A stretch of DNA of 64,000 nucleotides from Thuidium tamariscinum (GCA_947034885.2 OX344751.2:15562001-15626000), one strand, 5' to 3'. Positions 39,754 through 50,800 are shown, numbered from the stretch's first letter. Numbers and translations are program-made. The notes: generated by a model not told the origin, from the sequence alone.

Positions 39754-39862
39754 TGTCCCATCTTCCTCCCCAGAAGTTTGAGCCTCCTCAGTTCTAGTCC
39801 TCTCAGGCACAACCAAAATCGTGCAGATTGCAGAACCAAGATCAATGTCTGTCTGTGCAGGG
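39754..39862 (-). pseudogene. Exon-like fragment of an unknown gene
   Basis: A reverse-strand frame reads DIDLGSAICTILVVPERT then RTEEAQTSGEEDGTE, a coding-like mix of hydrophobic strand and acidic tail. An AG acceptor-like CTGCACAG precedes it, and AAG|GTAAGAG, a perfect donor-like string, follows. That donor is formed by the end of MITE I2. No family recognised. It may be a captured exon or chance. Confidence 0.25.
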
Positions 39863-40376
39863 AATCAATGGGATGCCAACTAATATCTCAAAGGGACTGC
39901 AACAGTGGATGGATTTTTCTGACCGAAAAATAGATCAAGACGGAACAAAGACGGAACATTAAGAGCATCCCCATGCCAGACCCCTCAAGTAGGGGCGCCA
40001 AATGGGGTTTGACATGGGCTGATGGCTAGCGGAGGTGCTTCATGCCCCATGCCTACACTGTTAATTCACTCACTAAACACGTCTCTCAAGCTAAAGAACT
40101 ACTTTTATGAAGCCAGGTGAAAGATGTCAGGCCAAGTGTTAGGCCTCCGAGCTCCGAATGGCTGAACATTCCCTGAGAATGTACGAGAATTGAAAAAATC
40201 AAGGTATAGTGAGCCACGAGGAACAAACACAAAAGTTCAGTGCCATTGTTATTTTGAAGTGTTTGATGGTTAAATCTTTTGTTTGGAGTGCCTAGCATGG
40301 GGTAGTTTCATAGGGTAAACACGCTACATTATTATTTTTCAGCCCTTTGGCATGTAGGCATGGGAATGCTCTAAGC
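39863..40376. other. Mixed DNA, nothing recognised
   Basis: It contains short GC-richer text (39960-40080) without gene features or repeat ends. Confidence 0.3.
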
Positions 40377-41096
40377 TTAACCCTTGAGCAATGCCGGCTC
40401 CATTTTATGGCATTCGGATGACTGGAAAAGTCTGTGGAGAGACATTGGAAGTGTTTTTTCATCCATTTTTTGTTTGTTGACCTTTCATGGAAGTATCCAA
40501 TTGAATTTGTAGTCTTGATTGTGTTTGTATTCATGTGAATGAAAAGTAAGTACTGAAAATGGATGGCAAAATTTGCTATTCCAATGTATTTCACTCCTTG
40601 CTCTAAATTTGAAATTTCTCCTTGAAAATGGCATTTTTGAGTTTGAATCCAACTAATGAAATGAAGGCCATGTACTCTAGTTTCGAATACAATTTTTTTA
40701 ATTTTAAATTCGTAATATTCAATATTTTGTTGCAATTCGAACTCTAGATGTATTTTCAATGTCCATTGCATTCTAAGTGCATAAGGACGCGGAAATTGAG
40801 TTTACAACATAATGTTTGCCACTATAATGTACACACATGGTGAAGTTTTCAGATTTTTTGGAATAATTTTCTATGTGATGTGATTTTTTCTTCATTTTTC
40901 CTTCAAAATTCTCATTGAAATCTTTTTTCTTCTAAAAAATCTAATTTTTTTTGTGAAGTACAGAAGGCATATAGTTTCATCTTTGAAAAATAAATATAAA
41001 ATTTTCATACATATCTACTTTGAATATGGCAATGAGTTGAGTGATGGGCATTGAAGCTTGAAACCAATGGTTATAGGTCGGTTGTTTAGGGGTTAA
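40377..41096 (+). mobile_element. Family B TTAA-flanked element (B3)
   Basis: The left end is TTAA-CCCTTGAGCAATGCC (40377) and the right ...TGTTTAGGGG-TTAA (41093-41096). It is the complement of B1 and parallel to B2. The last TTAA is also the first TTAA of A3. Non-coding. Confidence 0.7.
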
Positions 41097-42000
41097 CCCC
41101 TAAAGGTCTTTTTTCTGTCAAACCTCTCAAAACTTCCATTTCTGTTGCATTCACCTAAGAAAACAATTTTTTTTTAAGAATATAACTGTAGGATCTTGTA
41201 TTTAACTTGATTGAAGTCATATGGTAAAAATTTCATGAAGTTTGACCGTATAGATTGGAAGATATGACCTTTCAAAGTAGGAAATACAAGTTTTTTTGAA
41301 CTGTGGTCTGTAATTTCAGATGCCTTTGACTCGCATTTGTAAAAGAAATTTTCATTACAGATCTTGAATTTATAATTTTTTGTCTTAAAAGATTGAGTTG
41401 AGAGTCTAGGAAAAAAATTTCACACAAAAATCAATCGATTTTCATTCTTTAAAAAACTATTAAGTAGATGTAGGTCCAAGATTGAAAGAAAAACTAAATA
41501 GTTGATAACTCTAAGATGGGATTGAAATACAATAATTCCAATGGTGAGATTTTTCTAACAAGTAAATATAACCTTGACCAACAATTTTTTCTTAGAATTG
41601 TGAAAATTGCATTCAGAAATGATTCCTGTAAGTTATTTTTTCAAGAAATTGTTTAGATTGCCCGGAAAACAAGATTGTCCATAACTTTCTCATTATAATT
41701 CCAAATAGAATGAATCAAAGCTTCACATATAGGCAAAAATATATTATTTCAGAAAAAAAAATTTAATTAAAATTTGACTTCTTGCAAAAAAAAATTCTGC
41801 CCATTGAATGAAAATTTGGGCTTTTGTGGTATAACTTTTGCTCCCAATCACCAATTGAAATAAAAATTACATTCCCACAAAGCTGATCAGTTTTCTATCT
41901 TGTGAGAAAGTTTCAAGCGGTTTCACCAAAAATTGAAGTCATAGGAACTTGCCGAAATCCATTTTGTCCCCTAAGGGAATAATGGTCCTTTAGAGGTTAA
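41093..42000 (+). mobile_element. Family A TTAA-flanked element (A3)
   Basis: It starts TTAA-CCCCTAAAGGTC and ends GGTCCTTTAGAGG-TTAA (41997-42000). The interior follows A1/A2 ('tgaccgtatagattggaag', 'ttgcccggaaaacaagattg') but is clearly more diverged. Non-coding. Confidence 0.7.
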
Positions 42001-42819
42001 GTAGTAGTCTACCAAACTGCCTCCCGATGGATGGAATGATGTGAAATATTCCACATCATTTCATCCAACAAATAAAAATGGTTTAGAATATTTTACATTA
42101 TTCAGTAACCAAAGTTATAAGCTTCATGAAATGTCAAAGCAAGCCAATGGGGCAAAACGTACTTTGTTGTAGGATTCAAATTAATGAATAACTTTGTTAT
42201 GTCAAGATAGGAACTAATGCATCATTCTCTATGTAGTGTGACAAACTGGCAATAGACAACTAGCTTATAATATCAGTCTGATGTGAATTTTAATTTAAAC
42301 ATAAATCCTTCTTCTAATGTTATTTTTATTTTGGCCTATCAAGTTAACATAAGTACCCCGTGGATGTCATTGATGAAATTAGGAAATGAGGTTTTCACAA
42401 AGGCAAAGATAGCCCTTCTAAGGGCTCTTGAATGTTATGGAATGCCATTGTAAGAATTAGGCTTTTTTTTTAATCATTTTTTTATGAAGTGCCAAAGTTG
42501 AGATATGAAATGTTATATAAAATTATGCTCCAAATCAACAATCATTCACATACTGGATAGAAATAATACATTAGCGAATATCACACATATCCACAGTTTT
42601 CTACCATTCTTTAGCCAAATTAATTTATTTTGGTGCAATGTAGCACTACAATAATGCCCCCCAAGCCTTCATAGGGTTGTCAAAAATATTTGACACACAT
42701 TTGATACACAGACTAAATTAGAAAAGATAGTTATTCCCTCTTTTGACCCATTGTGCGAGAAATTGTTGTTTTCATGGGCTCAAAAGAGTTAGAGAATTTG
42801 TAGTGTGAAAAAGACACAA
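42001..42819. other. AT-rich DNA, nothing recognised
   Basis: No gene supported. 'ggaatgatgtgaaatattccacatcat' near 42034 partly recurs at 43436-43460, a small diverged repeat. Confidence 0.3.
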
Positions 42820-43296
42820 AGGTAGAAGGCTCTTTAATGGGAGTGGGTTCTAAAATGGTGCCCTATCTTAAATGTATAGTATTTGTACATGTTGCTTTTT
42901 CATAGCCTTCAATAGTGTATTGACCATGTATATTTTAGCTAGGGCACCATTTTAGAGCCCTATCACTACAAAAAAATGGGGGTATAAATGACTTGTCTAC
43001 AATGACTACATTCACAACAATGACTCCAAAACACTCATTTTGTAGTCATTGTTGTTGATGTAGTCATTGTGGATAAGTCATTTATATCCCCATTTTTTTG
43101 TAGTGTATGCCCTTTCAACTTCAAAATTTCATAACTAGTTCCACATGCAAAGCTCCAAAAAATATGAAACAACTTGAGTTGGATGTCAATTCCACTTGTC
43201 TTTCAAGGAAAATAAACTAAAAAATATTTAAAGATGTTTCACCTCCCAAAAATTCAGTGTTAGCCCTTAAATGGGCAATTACTGAGCCTTCTACCT
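42820..43296 (+). mobile_element. Family I MITE (I3), interrupted by CACTA-type MITE J1
   Basis: The left end is AGGTAGAAGGCTC and the right GAGCCTTCTACCT-TA. The inner hairpin 'ctaaaatggtgccctat' with its complement is present. At 42961 the text breaks into J1 and resumes at 43106. Removing J1 and one TAT gives 'gagccctatgccctttcaac', matching 'cagccctataccctttcaac' in I2. Confidence 0.8.
42964..43105. mobile_element. CACTA-type MITE, 142 bp (J1)
   Basis: The inverted ends CACTACAAAAAAATGGGG and (complement) CACTACAAAAAAATGGGG extend into TATAAATGACTT. It is flanked by a 3-bp TAT duplication (42961-42963, 43106-43108). CACTA ends and a 3-bp duplication define the CACTA (CMC/EnSpm) superfamily. 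The element is almost wholly a hairpin: 'acaatgactaca' also pairs. Confidence 0.88.
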
Positions 43297-43687
43297 TAAT
43301 ACATTGGGCTGAAGTAATCCCCTCCTACTTATAGTATTTTCCAAGAAGTAGTCTCCTCTGCAATCGATATGGAATTTGCACACTATATTCATAATATTAA
43401 GTAGTAGTTAGGCCGACTACCTTCCATCCAACAAAATGGTGTGGAATATTCCACATCCATTTTTGGCTATAGGGATAGATGGAAAAATATGTCAAAATGC
43501 AAGGAAGAAACAAATGGCTAGGAAGATTTACAAACATAAAGAGCTAGACACCAAATGTAATGTATTAAATACAAATTCAAAAATGTCAATGATCATGAGT
43601 AAAATCACGTTAAGTCGGTAACTTAGTTCAAGGTAAATGCAGAAAGGAAGGGAACTTAGATTTCTTAATGTACTAGGCAATTACAGG
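43297..43687. other. AT-rich DNA, nothing recognised
   Basis: No gene supported. A short open frame at 43436-43621 lacks family features. Confidence 0.3.
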
Positions 43688-43690
43688 ATT

Positions 43691-44039
43691 CACTAGAAGA
43701 AAACTACGTTGTGCTTCACAAAAACTGTGTTAAAACTGTGTTGCCTTAAACGTAATGTGTGGGGTGGATTGTGTTGAGGTTCTGCTTTGTCAAGCGGAAT
43801 TTTTCATTCTAATACGAAATTCTGCGTTTTCCTTGTTGAATACTGCGTTTTCCTTGTTCAATTTTTTGTTGAAACGTTGAAACACAAAATTTTGCGTTAC
43901 GAAAGGAGAATTCAACACAATCCACTCCACACGTTATGTTGAACGCAATGTAGTCCCAACACAGTTTTTGTTAAGTTTAACGCAGTTTTGGCAAGTTTAA
44001 CGCAGTTTTTGACAGGAACAGTGTAGTTTTCTTCTAGTG
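43691..44039. mobile_element. CACTA-type MITE, 349 bp (K1)
   Basis: The inverted ends CACTAGAAGAAAACTAC and (complement) CACTAGAAGAAAACTAC are flanked by an ATT duplication (43688-43690, 44040-44042). The interior has further inverted words ('ggattgtgttga' / 'tcaacacaatcc') and repeated 'aaaactgtgtt' / 'aacgcagttttg', so most of it can fold back. Non-coding, probably moved by a CACTA transposase encoded elsewhere. Confidence 0.88.
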
Positions 44040-44681
44040 ATTAAACTAAACAATGATAGGGGACTGACTTCTTGTCTAATAAGCTCATAGTACATAAATA
44101 ATTGATGAACTTTGTAGATGGGGACTCTAGAGAGGCAAAGGTAGCCTTTCTGAAGGCTATTGAATGTTATGATTCACATTTGTATTTTTGATCCTATATT
44201 TTGATTTTGTATTATATTATTGTATCCTATATCCCATAGTTGTATCCATATTTGTGAGGGATGGTCAAAATTGCCAAGATTGAAGAGCCTTCATTTTTTC
44301 ATGGAAAGAGAGTGGTGTGTGTGTGTTGAGGGATCAAAGGAGATACCTATTTTTGTCTCATTGTCATTGTCAATATTTTTGGTATTCAATTGAGTTCTCC
44401 ACAAATATAAGGTACTTTGCTTTGAAAGGGACCTTGCTCTAAAAGGAATCAAGATATAGAGCGACATATTGTTTTCTCCATTGTATTGACAATATAAATT
44501 TTAGGAGGTGGTTGCCTTTAGTGACCATTGTGTTTCAACTTCAAAAATTCATAACTCATTTCACAAAGGTCCAAAAGATACAAAGCAACTTGAATGAAAT
44601 GCCAATCCCATTTTTACTTCATAAAAAAATTTATTGAATCTTGTTTAAGGAGTTTAGCTTCCCCCCAAAGGCAATCAACTC

Positions 44682-45634
44682 TTAACCCCTCATTGCCTAG
44701 AAGGTGATGAAAAGTGTTCTCACATAGTCTAGTAGTCTAATTCAAAGTGCTGTAACTTTTGCATCAAACATTTGAATTCAATAAAACTTACTATGAAAGT
44801 TGCAAATACTAGTCTAGTTTGTGTATTAAAATTTTCAGATTAATCTAAGATGTAATGATTTTTTGGGAACCAATCAAAGTTCACAAGTTCAATTTGAGTT
44901 CACCTAATTGCAATTGATGGTTACAACTTTGGTATCTCCTTCATTCAATGTTTTTTTCAATAAAATTTATTCAATTATGTTCTTCTAAAAGTCTAGTTAT
45001 TGCGGCAAAAATTTTATGTCAATCCAAGTTGTTTTGAATGTTTGGGAGCAATTTGAAGTTCAAAAACCAGACATTTTTGAATTATAGTGAACTTTGGTAG
45101 CTTGTTTCTTCTTCATACAATGTTCATTTCTAATTATTTTTTTTTGGAAAAGTTGCACATTCTAGTCTAGTAAGTGTGGCTAAAATTTCATATCAATCCA
45201 AAAAGTTATGAGTGACTAAAAAGCGTTTTTAGTAGAAGGAGGCTAAGTCATAGATGTGTTTTTTGCAATTTTTTGATATTTCAAAACAATCTTTCTGACA
45301 CAATGAATCAATTGAATGACATTTTTGTTCACCAAAGTGTTTGTATGTTGGTTTTGAAGTACTTTATAGTTTAAAGTTTTTTCATTTGAGTAAGTTTAGA
45401 AATCAAATTTCACCTCCAAATGTGTTTTTTAGGAAAATTCAAGCATCTTTTTTTAACACTTACACATTATAATCTTGCAATCTATATTGCCAAATGACTC
45501 CAAATTTGATCCACGTCATCTACAACATACACACTACAAGATTGTAAACTTAAGATTTTCATATCTTGGTGACATACAGACTTATAAGGCTTGAAAAGCA
45601 AGGATGCTTGGACTTAAAGCAATGAGGGGTTAAC
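44682..45634 (-). mobile_element. Family E TTAA-flanked element (E2), 953 bp
   Basis: Perfect 11-bp inverted ends CCCCTCATTGC, with TTAA at 44682-44685 and 45631-45634. It is the reverse of E1, with the same internal units of about 185 bp. Its right TTAA is shared with B2. Non-coding. Confidence 0.8.
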
Positions 45635-46365
45635 CTTGGAGCGATGCCAACACCATTTTTTGGCATTTGGATGAATTCGCTTGGCTAGAAGGAGAGCTAA
45701 ACTATAGCTTTTTCATCCTCTTTTTCTTTAATGCCTTTTCATGTTCAGTTACAGAGAATCTCCAATTGAGTTTGTAGTCAAACTAGTGTTTGTTTCCATG
45801 TCAATGAGAAGTAATTAGAGAAAACGGATGGCAAAATCTGCCATTTTAGTGTATTTTGGAAAATTGAGACTTAAATGTAAAATTTCTCCATGAAAATGAC
45901 ATTTTTTGAGTTTGAGCCCAACTAATGAAATGAATGTCTTTTCTTTTAGTTTCTACTCCAATTGGAATTTTGAAAAAAATTGTAAAATTGAATATTTTAT
46001 TGCAATTTGAATTTTGGATGCATTTTTAATGTCTACTTCAACCTATAAATAAGTGTATATGGAAGTTGAGTTTACACCATGATGTTTGTCACTCCAATTT
46101 ACAAACATCTTGAAATTTTCAGATTTTTTGAGATAATTTTTTTCCTACGATTTTTCCTTCATTTTTTTTTCAAAAAATCTCATAAAAATCAATTTTCCTC
46201 AAAAAAATCTGAAATTTCTGTGAAGTGCAGAATACATGTACTTCCATCTTTGAAAAATAAAAAAATAAAAGATTCATATTTGATTGGTTCCTAAATGGTA
46301 TCAAATTGAGTGACCAGCAAGGGGGCTTCCAATCAATGGTCATAGGCCCGTCCTTGAAGGGTTAA
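45631..46365 (+). mobile_element. Family B TTAA-flanked element (B2), 735 bp
   Basis: The left end is TTAA-CCTTGGAGCGATGCC and the right GGCCCGTCCTTGAAGGG-TTAA. The interior parallels B3 ('tttttggcatttggatgaat', 'ggcaaaatctgccatttta'). It sits directly after E2 in the same TTAA site. Non-coding. Confidence 0.75.
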
Positions 46366-46410
46366 ATGGTCACTTTGAGACTTGTGAGTTATACAAAGAT
46401 ATGTGGTAGG

Positions 46411-48530
46411 AGTACATGTTTCATTTCTGTCAAAAGAAAAGAAGAAAATGAAATATATGAATTGTACTGGCCAAGTTTAAGGTAGGAGCACCCATTATTG
46501 CCAATTTAAGTAGTTTTAGCATAGTTAGTCTAGGTACCTTTTCTTGAAAAGAATATTTTTGCAGTATGGGCAACTGAAAATTATGAATTAAAAAAAAATT
46601 AGAATTTTCGGACAAGGCATCTAATTTTTGTGAATTTTCAAAGTAGAACTCACTAGAGCACCTAAATTTGCACTTCTAGGAAATCTGCTTTGATTTGTAC
46701 ACCAAAATCTAGAATAGTTAGAGCCCATCAACTATGACTAATGGTACGTTCACACCGGAGCTCAGAGAAGTCAAATTTAAGTAGTTTGGAGGGTCTTCTT
46801 TGGAGTCACTGTTGAACCACAATGGCGCAGTTACTGATCTGTCATGGACATCGATGTGGCAAACTATACAAGTGCTTGCTGTAAGATATTTTTTAATCTC
46901 TATTTTAGTGCAAAAGTAGTCCTATGGATGCATTTGAGGTAGCCTATTTGTAGTGTCCATATACGTAAGAGGAGGTGATATGTGGCTCTCTTGAAAGCAA
47001 GTTGGCACAATCCATTAACTATAGATGACGAAATAGAAATTGTTTAATCACACTAATTAAACATAGAAACCTTGTTTTCATCTCAAGAATGCTAGCTAAA
47101 GACTTGTCATGTACACTGAAACTACAGCAATACTCATGAAGGATCGATAAGGTCTACTGCTCAACTCTTTTCACCGAAACAGACATGCCTGTTGTAAGTT
47201 AGTCGCTGAATTGCGCAAGTACACGGTGATTACAACGAATCGTGAGTAGGTGCACATTGTTGAGGTAAAGGCTTCAACTCCTGTTGCATTCGCAATTCAT
47301 GGTTGAACATCATGGAGGTTGCGTCCTTGCATGCTAAATAAACCATCTCATAAAGTTCTTCAAGTCGTGAGTCCCATAGGTGAACGAGGATGGCGTCTAG
47401 AAGTGTTCATTGCTAGGCTTTGGGAAGCAGCTGTGGTGTGCTAGTTTTGCAAAGTGTAGGTAAGTGCAGTCGTCTTGGTCATTTCACTCCTCCTATGAAA
47501 GTGTCAAAACCCTGCAAGTACATTGCAGTTTCTTTGATCGATTTCCATATATGAGCTGCAGTCATGACTATGTATTGGACTACATGCGTGCCAACATTGT
47601 ATGCACAGTCTATAAGTCGATAGGGTATTGCCAACCTCTTTGCATGAACACTCTTAGCATGGAATTGCATGTTCTACCTAGCACGGCACTATAAAAGTGG
47701 GCACGCTGGACTTCTGCATTGTTTTACGTTTTAAAAGCGATTCCGTCGGATGTGACGTACTTATGAATTGCTAGTTGTCTACCTCTACTGTGCAGGTCGC
47801 TCCCAGCCTGCCTAAGCTAGGCCTGTGCGACCCTTTTTGGAAGGAAAATCGAAAGACGGTAGTAGTCCATCGAAGCTGCCACAAAAAAAACGGGGGTCCA
47901 ATTGAAGCGCTCTTGAAGTGAATGCCCTCGTGGAGGCAGCAAGGGTTGTTACTACCTAGAAACAACAAACTACTAATGGATGTAAATTGATGATCTCAGG
48001 CACGATGAAGTAGCAATGAATTTTTGGTCAAGTGATGAAAGCCGGTCACTCCACCATCGTCCGTGACAGAACGGCTTGCAAAAAAACAAGTGGAAATAAC
48101 TCATTCCCGACTTCCAAAGGATTGTTGACTACTTTGCTAGAGGTGATGGTACAAAGATTTTATATTGGGACCTCACTACGACATAGCGAAAGGCAGAGAA
48201 TGTGCCGCCTGTTTTTGCCAAAGATATTTACTACTAAATAGAGACACTACTAGAATACCGTTCATAACCAACACAAAATCAACACAATTCTGTTGGTACC
48301 AACATAAAAATGATTTCTAACAATCAAATGCTTTCTACTAGACCGCATCTACAAAAATTCTGCTGGTTCAATGTAGGATGTTTTCTAATGGGTTCAAATC
48401 AACAATCTTATGTTGTTTTGGACAATGATGGCTAATTTTGTTAAAATGGTGGTATTCCAAATGCCATTTTTCAGACCGAGCAATCTAAACTAAAAATTGG
48501 TATCTAGGACAAGTATAGGTTTTCAAACAT
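46411..48530. other. Mixed DNA with coding-like patches, no gene resolved
   Basis: 46740-48240 is richer in G+C than its surroundings and has several short open frames on both strands (for example 47464-47694 + and 47670-47479 -). I could not chain them into a protein or recognise a domain. It may be an eroded transposon or gene. At 48246 the word CACTACTAGAATACC resembles a CACTA-type end, but no partner end was found. Confidence 0.3.
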
Positions 48531-48672
48531 CTACAATACTTATAGATTTCCAAAATCTATGATAGGTTTAGATTTCAAACCGTGCGGTTTGAAACATCTT
48601 AGATAGGTATAGATTTCAGACATCTACAATACATATAGATTTCAAAAATCTATGATGCTTGTAGATTTCAAA
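48531..48672 (+). repeat. Imperfect repeats of 'tatagatttcaaacatctac'
   Basis: Units built of 'tagatttc', 'catctacaatac' and 'aaaatctatgat' recur four to five times. The central 'aaaccgtgcggttt' is a small palindrome. Part of the flanking text (48440-48530) resembles 58395-58480. Confidence 0.5.
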
Positions 48673-48889
48673 ACGAAATTCACTATAATGACAATTGTGA
48701 CTTAATGAATATAATAGAATTTTGTTAAATCTCTTAGAATTCTCAAGATTTTTTTGAATCTTTTGATTCTATGACAAATCTTTTAAGATCTTTTGGAATC
48801 TTCAAGGAATATTTAAATCTTTCATAATATTTTTTAAATCTAATAAGAATCTTTTAGAATTTTTTAAAAATAATAAGAAAAAAAAAAGA

Positions 48890-50032
48890 TAATGATTGAA
48901 AACACTAAATTGTTAAAAATTTATTAATTTTATGGAATTGAAGAATGCCAATCCCAATGGTTGCAATGTTGTAATGAACACTCTACAACCTATAATTTTA
49001 GTATATTCAAAATGTATTGAAAATTGATTTAAATAAAAGACTTCAAAGATCATTTGAGATTATACAATCTATAAGGTAAGAGGCTCAAAAAGCGAGCATC
49101 TAAGCACTGATGTGCCTTTTTCGTGTATCTCGTGATATAAAAATATTTTTATTTTATTTTTCAGTGACAGAAAAATAGATGAGGAATCTAACACAAGTTG
49201 TTTCATATTTTTTGAAGCATTATTGAATTAGTTGTGAATTTTCAAACACAGTCTGTTATAGGTCCCTATATGTGATCATAGGCCCTGAAAAACCCATCCA
49301 TGCATAGTTTGAAAAAAAATCAGTCCTTGTTCCAAAACTAACATTGCAACATGTGTAAAGTAATTGAAATGGTTTCTAAAAGTGTCCCTTTCAAAATCTG
49401 AAATGAATGCTTGATTTAATCATTATTTCAGATTTCTTAAAACTTGTAAGAAGGTAGTTGAACAACAGATTTTAATTTTAATTATATTAGTAGACACCTA
49501 ACCACTTAGTTAGAATGAACCAATTGTGGTTCTTAAACCATTCATTGAAGAAGTTAAAACAAATGTCATCAAGCTCCATTGTAATCCAGATTAATTCAGA
49601 ATTTTTTTTTCCAAAGTTCACATGTCCATTTCAGAGCCCCTACTGGATAGTTGAAAATGCCCGCTCAGTTTTCGAGCCCTCTACTATAACTACATGCAAT
49701 CTAGAATTCCTTATCAGTTTCATCTCATTAATCAAAATAGATTGATTCAAGGCTTTCTACACACACACTCACATATATATATATATATAGGAATCAATTT
49801 CAAACTTTTATTTTTTTTTAAAGTGCATACTTAATTAAGACATTTTAATTTCAAATTGCCCAAAGATGAATGAAAATCACATATCATGCAATAACTTTTC
49901 AACCATGTAATCCAAATTTACAAAATTTGACACATGTTGTGTAAAAATTTAAAATAAAAAAATTCCATTTATAGTATGTTGTCTAAAATTTCTAAGTTGC
50001 TCCAAAACACCACTTGGTTCTCTAGAGGTTAA
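48890..50032 (+). mobile_element. Family D TTAA element (D4), split by F4
   Basis: The right end GGTTCTCTAGAGG-TTAA (50029-50032) and text 'ttgtctaaaatttctaag' match D2. The left part, from about 48890 ('ggaattgaagaatgccaatc'), also matches D2 at 33752. The text is interrupted at 49074-49686 by F4. Confidence 0.5.
49074..49686 (-). mobile_element. Family F TA-flanked element (F4), nested in D4
   Basis: The left end AGGTAAGAGGCTC is preceded by TA (49072-49073); the right end GAGCCCTCTACTA is followed by TA (49687-49688). It is the reverse of F1. Non-coding. Confidence 0.6.
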
Positions 50033-50610
50033 TATAATCTCCATAGGTAAAAGGCATTAGAGCACATGATTTTGGCTTAAAGGAATTTGAAATTATTTTT
50101 ATTAAGCAACATTTAAAATACCACATTTGAAATCTATGTACAAATTTTTTTTAAATTTTAAATTTGCCATTTATAATTTGGTGTTTTCAACTAAGCAGAC
50201 TTTGGAGGCAATTTTTGCAGAGTAAAATAACTATTTTCAAGAAAATTTCAACTATAAAAAACTAAATAATCAAGCTAAATTTCATCTCAAAAAATTCGTT
50301 TGTATTTTTGAATTTTTGAATTAAAAGTTATGGACAAATTTCAAAGAAGGGTATCAAGAAACATTTTGTTTGATATTTTCAAACCCCTTCTTTAAATTTT
50401 GTCAATAACTTTTGATTGAAAACTCAAAATCACAAACAGATTTTTGGAGATGAAAGTGAGCTTGACCCTTCAACTTTTCTTAGTTCAAAGTTCTTTGAAA
50501 AAAGTTAATTTTCTATGCGAAAAAGGCCTCCAAAGTCTGCTGAGTTTTAAAACACCAAATTAGATATACATAAGGAAAATTAAATTAAGTATGCGAACAT
50601 GAGCATGTAG
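50033..50610. other. AT-rich DNA with a long imperfect inverted repeat
   Basis: Words such as 'gcagactttggaggc' (50197) and 'gcctccaaagtctgc' (50527) are exact complements. The text between is mirror-like ('ttttcaagaaaatttcaac' / 'ttttctta...'). This indicates a foldback of about 350 bp spanning 50185-50545. Confidence 0.55.
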
Positions 50611-50612
50611 AG

Positions 50613-50690
50613 AGGGTACAGTGGTTGGGACCTTGGGCTACCAGCTGAAAGGTCCGAGGTTTGAGCCGCCTGGGAGGCTCCGTAATTCCC
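50613..50690 (+). mobile_element. tRNA-derived SINE-like head (S1)
   Basis: An A-box-like CAGTGGTTGGGACC and a B-box-like GAGGTTTGAGCC lie about 35 bases apart, within GC-rich text in otherwise AT-rich DNA. This is typical of tRNA-derived SINE 5' ends. The acceptor stem does not pair, so no tRNA gene is called. Confidence 0.55.
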
Positions 50691-50696
50691 GGGGTG

Positions 50697-50760
50697 GCTG
50701 CCCGAAATTTTTGGGCAGCAGAAAAAATTTCTTTGCTGCCCAGAAATTTCGGGCAGCAAA
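50697..50760. repeat. Two adjacent GCTGCCC hairpins
   Basis: GCTGCCCGAAATTTTTGGGC-AGC (50697-50719) and GCTGCCCAGAAATTTCGGGC-AGC (50735-50757) are each near-perfect palindromes and are also inverted copies of one another. They lie right after the SINE-like head and may be its body or tail. Confidence 0.7.
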
Positions 50761-50800
50761 GTAAGAAAAATTAATTTTCAATTTTCAGTATTTTAATTAT

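Larger units (their letters stand above)
44490..46410 (+). repeat. Family O repeat (O1) split by E2 and B2 at one TTAA
   Basis: The left part, 44490-44685, reads 'ggtggttgcctttagtgacc', 'agtttagcttcc' and 'gcaatcaactc-TTAA'. The right part begins TTAA-ATGGTCACTTTGAG at 46362. Joined at a single TTAA they reproduce 'caatcaatcc-TTAA-atggttgctttaag' of O2 (38759-38786). Confidence 0.65.

Noticed and set aside
22386..42000. Interstitial telomere arrays from the CCCTAAA words
   Set aside because: Only single copies at element ends; no tandem telomere repeats anywhere in the window.
48246..48261. CACTA element start (CACTACTAGAATACC)
   Set aside because: No complementary end or 3-bp duplication found downstream.
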